From positions 1-64,000 of the forward strand of contig JANSYJ010000011.1 in NCBI GenBank assembly GCA_024742495.1: a stretch of DNA of 64,000 bases, read 5' to 3'. A program made the translations under genes and the position numbers. Positions within the stretch are counted from its first letter, which is position 1; the number at the start of each line of letters is the position of its first letter. The notes under the pieces were generated by a model. That model did not search any database, was not told the DNA's origin, and saw nothing but the letters and a program-made list of their open reading frames with translations. Source of the DNA: Bacteroidota bacterium (GTDB lineage: Bacteria > Bacteroidota > Bacteroidia > Flavobacteriales > Schleiferiaceae). Shown here one piece after another: positions 34,740-42,720 of the stretch.

Positions 34740-36515
34740 CTAAGCGAGATATTTCATATAAAGATAAGTCAGAAGTATTGCGGCATAGAGAATACTTAGA
34801 ATAAAGCCAAGCTTAAAGTAATCGAGAAATTTGTATTTGCCAATTTCAAGAACCATCAAATTGGTTTGATAGGCATAAGGGGTTATAAAGCTGCAAGAGG
34901 CGCCAAATGCTGTACTTAAGAACATTGCTTCATAGCTAATTCCAGAAGTAATAGCCAGACTGTAGGCTATGGGGAACATGATTGAAACGGCGGCAATATT
35001 GGTTACGAAGGAAGTCAAAATCCAACTTGCTCCGAATATTACCGATATGGTAAATATGGGGCTCCATAGGCTGGCATTGGCGAAAACGGAATTTGTTATT
35101 AAGTCGGAAGCCCCCGTGTTAATTAGACTTTCGCCTAAACAAAGCGAGGAAAGCAGAATTATAAGCAAATCTAGGCTGACCACTTTAGTAATAAGGCCAG
35201 AGTAAACCATTTTGGTAGCTACCTGAACCGCCATTATTATCAGCAAGCATTCTAAGAAGTTGATTAAGCCAAAAGAGCTTAATAAAATTGACCCTATCGC
35301 CCCAAAGGCAAAAATAGCCTTAGATCGTAGCGGTAAACTTTCGTAGGACTCCAGCCGCTCTAAGATGATAAAGTCACCACTGTTGGTGTTTAACTCAATG
35401 AATCGCGGCCCGGCTGCAAGTAAAAGCACATCGCCAACACGCAGGTTAATAGAACCAATTTTCCCCGACAATTTTTCCCCTTTGCGATGAATGCCGATAA
35501 TGGCCGCATCAAACTTTTGACGAAAGCTAATATTTTTAGCTGTTTGCCGATCTAAAGTAGAATTTTGAGTGATGATCACTTCAACGTAGGAAGTGTTTTC
35601 AACCAGATTGAATTTATGGGTTTTAGCGAGTTCAAGCCCGGGCAGCTTATCGGTAAGTGAAGTTATTTGCTTGGTGTCTCCAGCGAAAAGCAAAACGTCC
35701 TCTTGTTCCAAAATCTCTGTTGGGGGCACAGGTGTTATATGCCGTTTGCCCCGAATTATTTCAGATAAGTAAAAGCCTTCTAGATTTCTAAGTTCAGCTT
35801 CTTCAATACTAAGGCCAGGATAAGTACTCTCCTTAGCAAGCCGCATTTCAATTAAATACTCCCTGCGGTTGCTTTCCGCTTCTACATCATCACCCTCATT
35901 TGAGCGGAGCATGCGTGGCGCTAAAAAGGCCAAGGCTAAAATGCCAACCACAGCAATCATGATTCCCGGTAAGGTGAAGTCGAAGAAACCAAGTGGCGCT
36001 AAACCGGCATCCTCAATTAAACCATTGAGCAAAAGGTTGGTTGAGGTTCCTATGAGGGTGATAACACCTCCCATTATCGCCGCGAAGGACAAGGGCATGA
36101 GCAACTTTGAAGGGTCAATTTTATTCGATTTCCCCCATTGATAAACGAAGGGAATCATAACATTAACCACCGGTGTATTATTCATAAATGCAGAAAGGAA
36201 GGCAACCGATCCGCCCAGCCGTATAATAAAGCCATTCGGACTCTTGACCTTGCTGAAGAGCTTGTTTAAGCCACCTATTAGGTCAAAACTTTCATTTATT
36301 CCGGCGGTAATTATAATCAGAAGGAAAATCTTACTGATAGAAGGATTACTGAAGCCCTCTAAAAAGTCTAAAGCGTTTACCGCTCCTACGATCATTAAAG
36401 CCGCGGCGGAAAAAAGGAATACCAAGGAAGTTTTATAGCGATCTAAAACTAAAACCCCGATCATAATAAAAATTATAATCAGGGTTGCTATGCTATGGTA
36501 TTCTGGATTTATCAA
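34740..36515 (-). CDS. SLC13/DASS-type anion (sulfate) permease with TrkA-C domains
   Basis: 591 residues. Two blocks of membrane helices (about 1-200 and 385-591) are separated by a soluble stretch with two TrkA-C-like domains (LRNLEGFYLSEIIRGKRH and DAAIIGIHRKGEKLSGKIG). Signature segments are SAFMNNTPVVNVMIPF and GGVITLIGTSTNLLLNGLI in the first half and a matching TSFVTNIAAVSIMFP in the second. It lies 9 bases upstream of cysC on the same strand, a common arrangement for sulfate uptake in Bacteroidota. Sulfate is the inferred substrate. Confidence 0.85.
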   Translation of the reverse strand: MINPEYHSIATLIIIFIMIGVLVLDRYKTSLVFLFSAAALMIVGAVNALDFLEGFSNPSISKIFLLIIITAGINESFDLIGGLNKLFSKVKSPNGFIIRLGGSVAFLSAFMNNTPVVNVMIPFVYQWGKSNKIDPSKLLMPLSFAAIMGGVITLIGTSTNLLLNGLIEDAGLAPLGFFDFTLPGIMIAVVGILALAFLAPRMLRSNEGDDVEAESNRREYLIEMRLAKESTYPGLSIEEAELRNLEGFYLSEIIRGKRHITPVPPTEILEQEDVLLFAGDTKQITSLTDKLPGLELAKTHKFNLVENTSYVEVIITQNSTLDRQTAKNISFRQKFDAAIIGIHRKGEKLSGKIGSINLRVGDVLLLAAGPRFIELNTNSGDFIILERLESYESLPLRSKAIFAFGAIGSILLSSFGLINFLECLLIIMAVQVATKMVYSGLITKVVSLDLLIILLSSLCLGESLINTGASDLITNSVFANASLWSPIFTISVIFGASWILTSFVTNIAAVSIMFPIAYSLAITSGISYEAMFLSTAFGASCSFITPYAYQTNLMVLEIGKYKFLDYFKLGFILSILYAAILLTYLYMKYLA

Positions 36516-36526
36516 TTAGGGCAGTT

Positions 36527-37552
36527 TTAGTGCACTGCTTTGTACATTCTTTCTATTATATCCACCACTTTTAAACCTTCCAGTGCATTTGTAGTAATAG
36601 GCGCTCGTTCCTTCAATACGTCAACTACATTTTGAATGATGTAAACATGATTGGCAGCACTGCCCTTATAAGGACCATAATCGTTAGGAGGGTTTGAAGC
36701 CTCCAGTTTGGGCATCTCATAATCCTTCACATGGCAATATTCCACCTCGTTCATATATTGCCCACCAATTTTTATGGTGCCGTTTTCAGCGAGAATGGTA
36801 ATGCTACTTTCAAAGTTTTGATTCCAGCAAGAAGTACTGAAATTTAGAATTCCAATTCCTCCATCGGTAAAATCAAAACTCAAGGAACCCGAGTCCTCAA
36901 AGTCAGTAAGTCCCTCATGGTTGAAGTCGGTCATTCTTCCATTTATATTGTCGATATCGCCAAATAACCAATACATGATATCTATAAAGTGCGAGAATTG
37001 CGTGAAGAGGGTTCCACCATCTAAGGCTTTGTCGCCATGCCAATTTCCAGGCTTATAATACCGGTCGTCACGATTCCAATAACAGTTTATTTGAACCATA
37101 TTTATTCGGCCGAGCTTCCCACTATCCACCAAGCCTTTAATCCAGCTAGAAGGAGGGGAATAGCGATTTTGCATCACGGCAAATACGTGACGGTTTTTAT
37201 GAAGAGCGGTGAAAATTATTTTTTCAGACTCAATCTTGGTAAGCCCCATAGGCTTTTCCACCACTACGTGATTACCGGCGTTTAGAGCCTCTAGAGATTG
37301 CTGAGCATGAAGCCCATTAGGAGTTGCAATATTTACGACATCTATTTCTACACCTGAGTTTACGAGTTCCTCGATACTAGAAAATAAGGGAACATCCTTG
37401 TACTTCTCATCTAAATTAAGCTCTGAGCGCGGTCGGATATCGCATAAGGCAGCAACATCGGCTTCCGGGTTTTGCCAGATCATTTCTGCATGTCGTTTAC
37501 CAATGTGTCCGCAACCGACAACAGCAAATTTAATCGTACTCTCTTTAGTCAT
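36527..37552 (-). CDS. Gfo/Idh/MocA-family oxidoreductase (WbpB/WlbA-like)
   Basis: 341 residues. The NAD-binding N-terminus reads KFAVVGCGHIGKRHAEMIW, the family E-K-P motif is VVEKPMGLTK, and the C-terminal sheet has NCYWNRDDRYYKPGNW and GGTLFTQFSHFID. This layout matches the enzymes that oxidise C3 of UDP-N-acetylglucosaminuronic acid. It overlaps by 8 bases the WbpD-like acetyltransferase upstream, which acts two steps later in the diacetamido-uronic acid route. The WbpE-type aminotransferase between them and WbpA are not in the window. Confidence 0.82.
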   Translation of the reverse strand: MTKESTIKFAVVGCGHIGKRHAEMIWQNPEADVAALCDIRPRSELNLDEKYKDVPLFSSIEELVNSGVEIDVVNIATPNGLHAQQSLEALNAGNHVVVEKPMGLTKIESEKIIFTALHKNRHVFAVMQNRYSPPSSWIKGLVDSGKLGRINMVQINCYWNRDDRYYKPGNWHGDKALDGGTLFTQFSHFIDIMYWLFGDIDNINGRMTDFNHEGLTDFEDSGSLSFDFTDGGIGILNFSTSCWNQNFESSITILAENGTIKIGGQYMNEVEYCHVKDYEMPKLEASNPPNDYGPYKGSAANHVYIIQNVVDVLKERAPITTNALEGLKVVDIIERMYKAVH

Positions 37553-38126
37553 TTATTAGAAAGATTTGGTCGTTTTCAAGTTTGTATTTCTGCTTGCTCT
37601 CGGGGCAAATTGCTGTTTGTGAAGCATCAAATTTTAAGCGATGTCCGTATTCACTCATCCAGCCGATCTGTCGAGCAGGATTTCCCACCATTAAGGCATA
37701 AGCGGGAACCGTTTTAGTTACCACTGCGCCTGCCCCGATAAAGGCATATTTGCCAATATCATGTCCGCAAACAATTGTAGCATTTGCACCTATGCTGGCT
37801 CCCTTGCCAACATTAGTTTTCTCATAAGAACCCCTTCGATTAACCGCTGATCTTGGATTGGTAACATTGGTAAAAACCATTGAAGGGCCTAGGAAAACAT
37901 CATCTTCGCAAGTTACGCCAGTGTAAATGGAGACATTGTTTTGAATTTTAACATTCTTGCCCAAAATTACATCTGGACTAACCACTACGTTCTGACCTAA
38001 ATTACAAGCTTCGCCAAGAATTGCATTGGGCATAACATGAGAGAAATGCCAAATCTTAGTTCCAGCGCCTATTTTAGCTCCGGAATCTATAACCGCAGTA
38101 GGATGCGCGAAGTATTCTGTTTCCAT
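37545..38126 (-). CDS. Left-handed beta-helix acetyltransferase (WbpD/WlbB-like)
   Basis: 193 residues made largely of hexapeptide repeats (AVIDSGAKIGAGTKIWHFSHV, GQNVVVSPDVILGKNVKI, GKGASIGANATIVCG, FIGAGAVVTKTVPAYALMVGNPAR). It resembles the enzymes that N-acetylate the 3-amino group of UDP-GlcNAc3NA, giving the 2,3-diacetamido uronic acid. The coupled oxidoreductase downstream supports this. It is the first gene of the minus-strand group 34137-38126, so its promoter should lie in 38127-38326. Confidence 0.85.
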   Translation of the reverse strand: METEYFAHPTAVIDSGAKIGAGTKIWHFSHVMPNAILGEACNLGQNVVVSPDVILGKNVKIQNNVSIYTGVTCEDDVFLGPSMVFTNVTNPRSAVNRRGSYEKTNVGKGASIGANATIVCGHDIGKYAFIGAGAVVTKTVPAYALMVGNPARQIGWMSEYGHRLKFDASQTAICPESKQKYKLENDQIFLIND

Positions 38127-38269
38127 AGGATTTAAATTATGGCGAAAGTAATAAAGCTAGCTCATAATAATAGGCCTTTTAGAAGTGGCTCCGCTTTTTA
38201 TTTTTTCGAGCTTAGAAACGGGATATGAAATTTATTTCTTCAATTGAGCGTTCAATAATTGACTTACGG

Positions 38270-38299
38270 TTGCAGACTAAGTAAGCGTTTTTATATTTT
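38270..38299 (+). promoter_or_regulatory. Bacteroidota-type promoter (TTG-N19-TATATTTT) for the gliding-type T9SS gene
   Basis: TTG at 38270-38272 and TATATTTT at 38292-38299 are 19 bases apart, the same spacing as the tRNA promoter in this window; the -7 box differs from TAnnTTTG only in its last base. It sits 42 bases before the chosen start. Confidence 0.5.
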
Positions 38300-38341
38300 A
38301 GCCAATTAGAGAGTTTTGTATCCAAGATGGGGAATACCATT

Positions 38342-39514
38342 ATGAAGAAAATAACCCTTTTGTTTTTTGTGTTGCTAGGTTCTGTATTGTCTGCCCAAAA
38401 CTTGGTGCGCAATGGGTCCTTAGAGAATACCGGTGATTGCCCAATTTTAGATACGGTATTCAATGACTATGTTAATCCATGGGAGTTTTATAATGGTGAT
38501 CCGGACTATTATCATCCCTGTGGTTTCCCTGGCAGCGATTCAGCTACCAACAATGCATTGCCTTTTGACGGAGAAGGTTTTGCGGGAATTGACGTTTATG
38601 GAACCGATGGTCCAAATTTTAATAGAGAGTATTTACACGCAGAATTAAGTAGACCCTTAGAAGCTGGTAAATTTTACCGCGTGAGTTTTTATGTATTACC
38701 GCGAAACAATGACCTCAAGGGGGACTCTTATGGCATAAACAATATCGGTTTACTTCTTACCGACTCCATCGTAGATTCAGTTGGCCCCAATAATTTAATC
38801 AGCGCAAGTCCTCAGGTTATTGCAACCGAGCCAGTGGTTCAAGAAAACTACTGGACCTCAATTTGCGGTATTATTATGGCCGAAGGGGGAGAGCGATATA
38901 TTACCATTGGTAATTTCAGTCAGGATGCCGAAACCATGGCCGTTCCTTTGGAGAATGCTAGCAGTCCTGCATCTGCATATTATATGATCGACTATGTAGA
39001 AGTAGTGGAGAATGATATTCCTCAGCTTCCTCAGGATACCATTATTTGCCAGGAGGGTAGAATTGATCTTCGAATCGCAGGCCCAAACATTACAGTACTT
39101 TGGAGTGATGAAAGCACCGAGAGTAATTTAATCGTTACTAGACCTGGTTTATACTTTGCTACAATTAGCAACGGTATTTGTACCTATACAGACTCTATCT
39201 TAGTGGAACAGGTAAACTGTGAAGAGTGCATAATCTATGCACCTACCGCCTTTACACCTAATGGCGATAATCTCAACGAACTTTTTGAAGTAACTCCAGT
39301 TTGTGAGGTTGATGGTTATTTGGAGCATTTCGACCTTCGTATTTTTGATAAATGGGGGCGAAAGGTTTTCGAATCTCAGAGTCCGGATGTAGCGTGGAAT
39401 GGCAAGAATGCAGAGCATAAGGGGGTTTACACCTATACCATAGAATATAGGTTCAGTAGTTCCCGCGAAACCAAGACTCGTATTAAACGTGGTTTCGTAA
39501 CCTTGTTAAAGTAA
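38342..39514 (+). CDS. Gliding-motility-type C-terminal domain protein (T9SS type B cargo)
   Basis: 390 residues from the ATG at 38342, which gives a clean signal peptide (KKITLLFFVLLGSVLSAQ); an ATG five codons upstream at 38327 is possible. The N-terminal half, starting NLVRNGSLENTGDCP, is a beta-sandwich-like surface module. The C-terminal 90 residues from YAPTAFTPNGDNLNELFEV through DKWGRKVFE to KRGFVTLLK match the gliding-motility CTD (TIGR04131-type) used by type IX secretion. Surface exposure is expected; the ligand is unknown. Confidence 0.85.
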   Translation: MKKITLLFFVLLGSVLSAQNLVRNGSLENTGDCPILDTVFNDYVNPWEFYNGDPDYYHPCGFPGSDSATNNALPFDGEGFAGIDVYGTDGPNFNREYLHAELSRPLEAGKFYRVSFYVLPRNNDLKGDSYGINNIGLLLTDSIVDSVGPNNLISASPQVIATEPVVQENYWTSICGIIMAEGGERYITIGNFSQDAETMAVPLENASSPASAYYMIDYVEVVENDIPQLPQDTIICQEGRIDLRIAGPNITVLWSDESTESNLIVTRPGLYFATISNGICTYTDSILVEQVNCEECIIYAPTAFTPNGDNLNELFEVTPVCEVDGYLEHFDLRIFDKWGRKVFESQSPDVAWNGKNAEHKGVYTYTIEYRFSSSRETKTRIKRGFVTLLK

Positions 39515-39588
39515 ATCTTTTCTAAGCCTAGGTTTCCGTCCTCCATTGACTCTAAAGTATTTAATAGTACTTTTCGGATAATAATTTG

Positions 39589-40899
39589 ATGATGGAACAG
39601 CGGATCTGGAAAAGGTTAGGAATCAGTCAGAGCTTTAGCATAGAAGAGCGGCTGTTCCTAAGCACCACCATTTTATCGGCCAGCTTTATAGCCCTGCTCA
39701 GCTTACCCGTATTCTTGATGAATTCGGGCATGTCCGCCTTCTATATCCTATTACTTGGTATAAGTCTTATAATTTGTTATCTCTTAGTAAGAGTTTGGCG
39801 TCTGTTCCTTTTAGCACGAATCCTTTTGCTTTTAGTATCCACTGTTTTCCCAATTTTAATATTTCCCCTTACCGGCTTTTTTAAAGGGCCGGTTGTTTAT
39901 GGTTTAGTCTTATACTTTAACCTCACCATCGTTGCGGCTAGTGGTCAAAATGAACGGCGTTTGAGTTTATTTCATATTCTCGCCCTAACTGCTTATTTAG
40001 TATTCGGCTTAAGTCCGATGCCAAGTTTACAAACCGCGGCTATACACTACCTTACAATATGCTCATTCGCCATTATATTCTACCTCGGAACAGGATATTT
40101 AAAAATGATTTATGATCGCTCCTCTCAAAAAGCGGAGAAGCTGAATAAAGAGTTACTTAGCCTTAAGTCCAGTATGGAGAAGCAGATTCTTGAGACTAAA
40201 GAGCTCAATGCCCAGAAGGATCGTTTATTCTCTATTATTGGCCATGATTTGCGTTCCCCTTTATCTGGTATCGAAGGATTTTTAAATGTACTAGATCATG
40301 GCGGTGTACCAGATAATGAGCGTAAGATTATGCAGAATGAACTGCTAAGACTCACTCGAGGTAGTCGGCAATTATTGGATAATCTTTTACAATGGGCAAA
40401 GCGAGGGACTAAGGCCTATGAAGTAAGTAAGGTGGATTATCCTAAGCTCATTCAGCAGGTAGGCGTGCAATTAAGGCCATTAGCCGAAGCCAAGGGCATA
40501 AAGTTACAGGTACTTATCGATGAGGGAGAGGGCAGCGTAATGGGTGATGCGGATATGCTGGAAATGATCATTCGCAATCTAATCGCCAATGCCATTAAGT
40601 TTACTCCTGTTGGCGGATGGATAAAAGTAAGAGCTTATGAATTGGCTTCTGAGTTGAGATTAGAGGTAGAGGATAATGGTATAGGTATGACCGAGCAGCA
40701 ACGAGAAAAGCTCTTCTCGCCGCATCGTGAAGTTGGACTTGGCACTAATAGGGAGAAGGGAGTAGGCTTAGGCTTAATGCTTTGCACCGAATTTCTGACC
40801 TATATGAACGGGAAAATAGAAGTGCGAAGCGTAAAGGATAAGGGCAGTTGCTTTACGGTTCATTTGCCGCGACCCAGTCGTAATCGTTATCCTTTGTAA
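39589..40899 (+). CDS. Membrane sensor histidine kinase
   Basis: 436 residues from the ATG at 39589. About six hydrophobic segments occupy 25-185, then a short coiled coil (SQKAEKLNKELLSLKSSMEK). The HisKA H-box is FSIIGHDLRSPLSGIEGF with His219, and HATPase_c motifs follow: N-box IIRNLIANAIKFTP, G1 VEDNGIGMT and G2 GVGLGLMLC. No response regulator is adjacent; the degenerate receiver at 42283 is the nearest candidate. The sensing part is purely membrane-embedded, with no PAS or periplasmic domain. Confidence 0.9.
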   Translation: MMEQRIWKRLGISQSFSIEERLFLSTTILSASFIALLSLPVFLMNSGMSAFYILLLGISLIICYLLVRVWRLFLLARILLLLVSTVFPILIFPLTGFFKGPVVYGLVLYFNLTIVAASGQNERRLSLFHILALTAYLVFGLSPMPSLQTAAIHYLTICSFAIIFYLGTGYLKMIYDRSSQKAEKLNKELLSLKSSMEKQILETKELNAQKDRLFSIIGHDLRSPLSGIEGFLNVLDHGGVPDNERKIMQNELLRLTRGSRQLLDNLLQWAKRGTKAYEVSKVDYPKLIQQVGVQLRPLAEAKGIKLQVLIDEGEGSVMGDADMLEMIIRNLIANAIKFTPVGGWIKVRAYELASELRLEVEDNGIGMTEQQREKLFSPHREVGLGTNREKGVGLGLMLCTEFLTYMNGKIEVRSVKDKGSCFTVHLPRPSRNRYPL

Positions 40900-40927
40900 A
40901 TTTTTTTGATTTTTTTCAGTTCCTCAC

Positions 40928-40957
40928 TTGTATCCCAAAAATGTAGGTTTATATTTG
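40928..40957 (+). promoter_or_regulatory. Promoter of tRNA-Asp (TTG-N19-TATATTTG)
   Basis: TTG at 40928-40930 and a perfect TAnnTTTG box (TATATTTG, 40950-40957) are 19 bases apart, matching the Bacteroidota housekeeping promoter. The mature tRNA starts 36 bases downstream. A small hairpin, GCGTTT-GAG-AAACGC at 40963-40977, lies in the leader. Confidence 0.8.
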
Positions 40958-40993
40958 CACCCGCGTTTGAGAAACGCAGCTCTTTAAATTACT

Positions 40994-41070
40994 GGTCCGG
41001 TAGTTCAGTTGGTTAGAATACATGCCTGTCACGCATGGGGTCGCGAGTTCGAGTCTCGTCCGGACCGCCA
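40994..41070 (+). tRNA. tRNA-Asp (anticodon GTC)
   Basis: The 77-base sequence folds as a full cloverleaf: acceptor GGTCCGG pairs with CCGGACC, the D-arm contains AGTTGGTTAGA, the anticodon stem CATGC/GCATG holds the loop CTGTCAC with anticodon GTC, and the T-arm is GCGAGTTCGAGTCTCGT-like. The discriminator is G and the CCA end is encoded. Confidence 0.97.
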
Positions 41071-41104
41071 ATAAAATAAGCCCATATGGCTGTGGGATTA
41101 GAAT

Positions 41105-41144
41105 AGCCTGAGATGTATCAAAAATCTCAGGCTTTTTGTTTTTT
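41105..41144 (+). terminator. Rho-independent terminator of tRNA-Asp
   Basis: A 10-bp stem (AGCCTGAGAT with ATCTCAGGCT) around a 9-base loop is followed by a T-rich tract, TTTTTGTTTTTT. It starts 34 bases after the tRNA. Confidence 0.92.
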
Positions 41145-41605
41145 AAGGGGTCTCAAATAGCCTCTTTCTTTCTTTTTTCTTGGATACAACCGACGGCTTC
41201 AGCCGGAGCTCACGAATTCCTTTGAAAATAAACAAGCCATTCGTAAAAGAACCAAAAAATCATGGCCTGGGTGATTAGCTTTTCAAATGTTTGTAGTCTC
41301 CTGCTTCGGTGGGCGAGCTCCTTATGTCGCAACCCATCTCAGCTAGTCGTCTACTTCCATTTTAAAAGCGCAGCACCCTAGGGCCGGCAACTAGCCAATA
41401 CTGTTCGTTTTAAGCACTCATATAACGTTGCTTCATACTTATCAAGTAAATTGTAATTATAGAGTAATGTCTGCTATTCTAAAACGCAATCCTTCTCTTA
41501 AGGAGCGTAGCGACTGGTCTCGGGTCTAGGTTCTAAAAGCGAAGCGATCTTTATTGAAACAAGATCAAAAAATGTGAATTAGGCAAAAACAATAATGCCG
41601 CTACC
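41145..41605. other. Gene-free stretch downstream of tRNA-Asp
   Basis: I find no coding frame of convincing length, RNA gene or long repeat here. Reverse-strand frames contain only fragments such as a 17-residue start (MIFWFFYEWLVYFQRNS) near 41262. A short CGGCT-TC-AGCCG inverted repeat and two copies of an AGCG(T/A)AGCGA pattern are the only structure seen. It may be decayed DNA beside a tRNA. Confidence 0.4.
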
Positions 41606-42010
41606 CTAGCCATAAACCTCAACTACCTTCTTAACTGCCTCCACTCTCATTAGATCCTCCGCGACAGTGCTAGCCAGCCAAAGGCTTTTTAGCTGTTCAA
41701 GCTCGATTAATTTTAAACCTCCGCGAATGCTTCCGAAGTGGGAATAGCTTTCAATATGTGCGAGGAAAATCATTTTTCTTTGGTGTAGGGAAGGACTTAG
41801 GTCTAATTGTTTCGCTGCTGCCTCGCGGGATAGGTTAATATGACTGCAAATGGTTCGACTGCTGTCTGATAAAAGTCGGATGGCGTTTAGACTGATCCAT
41901 TTTGGATCATGGGAATGCTGATAGATTCCCGAAAAAAAGATCGGACGGTCTGCTGCTTTTTGACCAAGCTCAATCAACTTGTACCGATAAAAGCTTTCCT
42001 TGTGCTTCAT
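41606..42010 (-). CDS. Hypothetical protein, 134 residues
   Basis: I do not recognise this protein. The ATG at 42010 gives 134 residues; an in-frame TTG nine bases upstream is possible. It is soluble, rich in Leu, Ser and His, and mostly helical by composition (YKLIELGQKAADRP, LNAIRLLSDSSRTICSHIN, LKLIELEQLKSLWLASTVAED). The REAAAKQLDLSPSLHQRKM stretch suggests a small helical, perhaps DNA-binding, module but no standard helix-turn-helix stands out. It is flanked by gene-poor DNA, so it might be spurious. Confidence 0.4.
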   Translation of the reverse strand: MKHKESFYRYKLIELGQKAADRPIFFSGIYQHSHDPKWISLNAIRLLSDSSRTICSHINLSREAAAKQLDLSPSLHQRKMIFLAHIESYSHFGSIRGGLKLIELEQLKSLWLASTVAEDLMRVEAVKKVVEVYG

Positions 42011-42227
42011 TTTAATCAAATCTTGTCATCCACGCTTTAGCCAATAGAACTCCTTAAATAGGATTAATGAGACTAGGATAAATGGTACCCTAAAATTAAG
42101 GCTATCACAACAATTAGAAAGCTTTAAAGTGCTAAGCTTGCTGAAACATATTGTACTAAAGAAACGTTTAACTTTTAGGTAATCCTTAAAACTTATGGTT
42201 GAATAAACCAAAAGCGTATATTTACCG

Positions 42228-42244
42228 TTGTACTTAGTGTACAA
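42228..42244. promoter_or_regulatory. Inverted repeat TTGTAC-N5-GTACAA upstream of the receiver-like gene
   Basis: A perfect 6-bp dyad with a 5-base spacer lies 38 bases before the ATG at 42283. A box TATATTTA at 42217-42224, one base off TAnnTTTG, lies just upstream, so the dyad would cover the start of the transcript, a common operator position. The binding protein is unknown. Confidence 0.45.
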
Positions 42245-42282
42245 ATTACATTTAATGCTTGGGAAGGCATAAAAAATATTTT

Positions 42283-42720
42283 ATGATAAAAGGGGAAAAC
42301 AATGTTCTGGCTTCAAACGAAAACCATCTGGACATAGTAAATAAAAGCATGAATCATTTTTTAGAGGGAAAAAGGATTCTTCTGGCTGGAGCCAATGAAG
42401 TGGATGAAATGCTATTGCGCTATATGATAGAGCAAAGTGGAGGCATTCTTAATGTATCGGTTACAACCGACGAAATGCGCTTAACCTTAAGCAAAAGCAG
42501 ATACGATCTTATCTTGATGAATTCCAGATTAGCAAATGAAAATGCAGTGGGAATTCTAAATCAATTGAAACAAGAGTCACTAATTAATGCTCCTGTAGTA
42601 GCCATAAGCAGCAATGACTTAGTAGGTAGAGCCATCCATAATGGTTTCGCTTATGTTTTGCGTCGTCCCTTAGAGAAGCGTAAAATCCTAGCGGCCCTAA
42701 CTTCAGTTTTTCAGAATTAA
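42283..42720 (+). CDS. Degenerate response-regulator receiver-like protein
   Basis: 145 residues from the ATG at 42283 (a TTG eight codons upstream is possible). The fold pattern is a CheY-like receiver: KRILLAGANEVDEMLLRYMIEQ, then RYDLILMNSRLAN and APVVAISSNDL, and FAYVLRRPLEKRKILAAL at the end. The phosphoacceptor Asp of the usual DLILMD motif is Asn here, the acidic pair after the first strand is missing, and the final K-P is R-P. It should therefore not be phosphorylated in the normal way. There is no output domain. It converges with and overlaps the comEC-like gene by four bases. Confidence 0.72.
   Translation: MIKGENNVLASNENHLDIVNKSMNHFLEGKRILLAGANEVDEMLLRYMIEQSGGILNVSVTTDEMRLTLSKSRYDLILMNSRLANENAVGILNQLKQESLINAPVVAISSNDLVGRAIHNGFAYVLRRPLEKRKILAALTSVFQN

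Noticed and set aside
40994-41070. tRNA-Asp as an attachment site of an integrated element
   Set aside because: No integrase gene and no direct repeat of the tRNA 3' end seen within the window.
41145-41605. Decayed GIY-YIG-like or other gene downstream of tRNA-Asp
   Set aside because: Only short broken frames are visible on the minus strand; too little to assign.
42026-42244. 72-residue minus-strand frame next to the receiver gene
   Set aside because: Low-complexity hydrophobic and lysine-rich product; it would overlap the promoter and dyad of the receiver gene.
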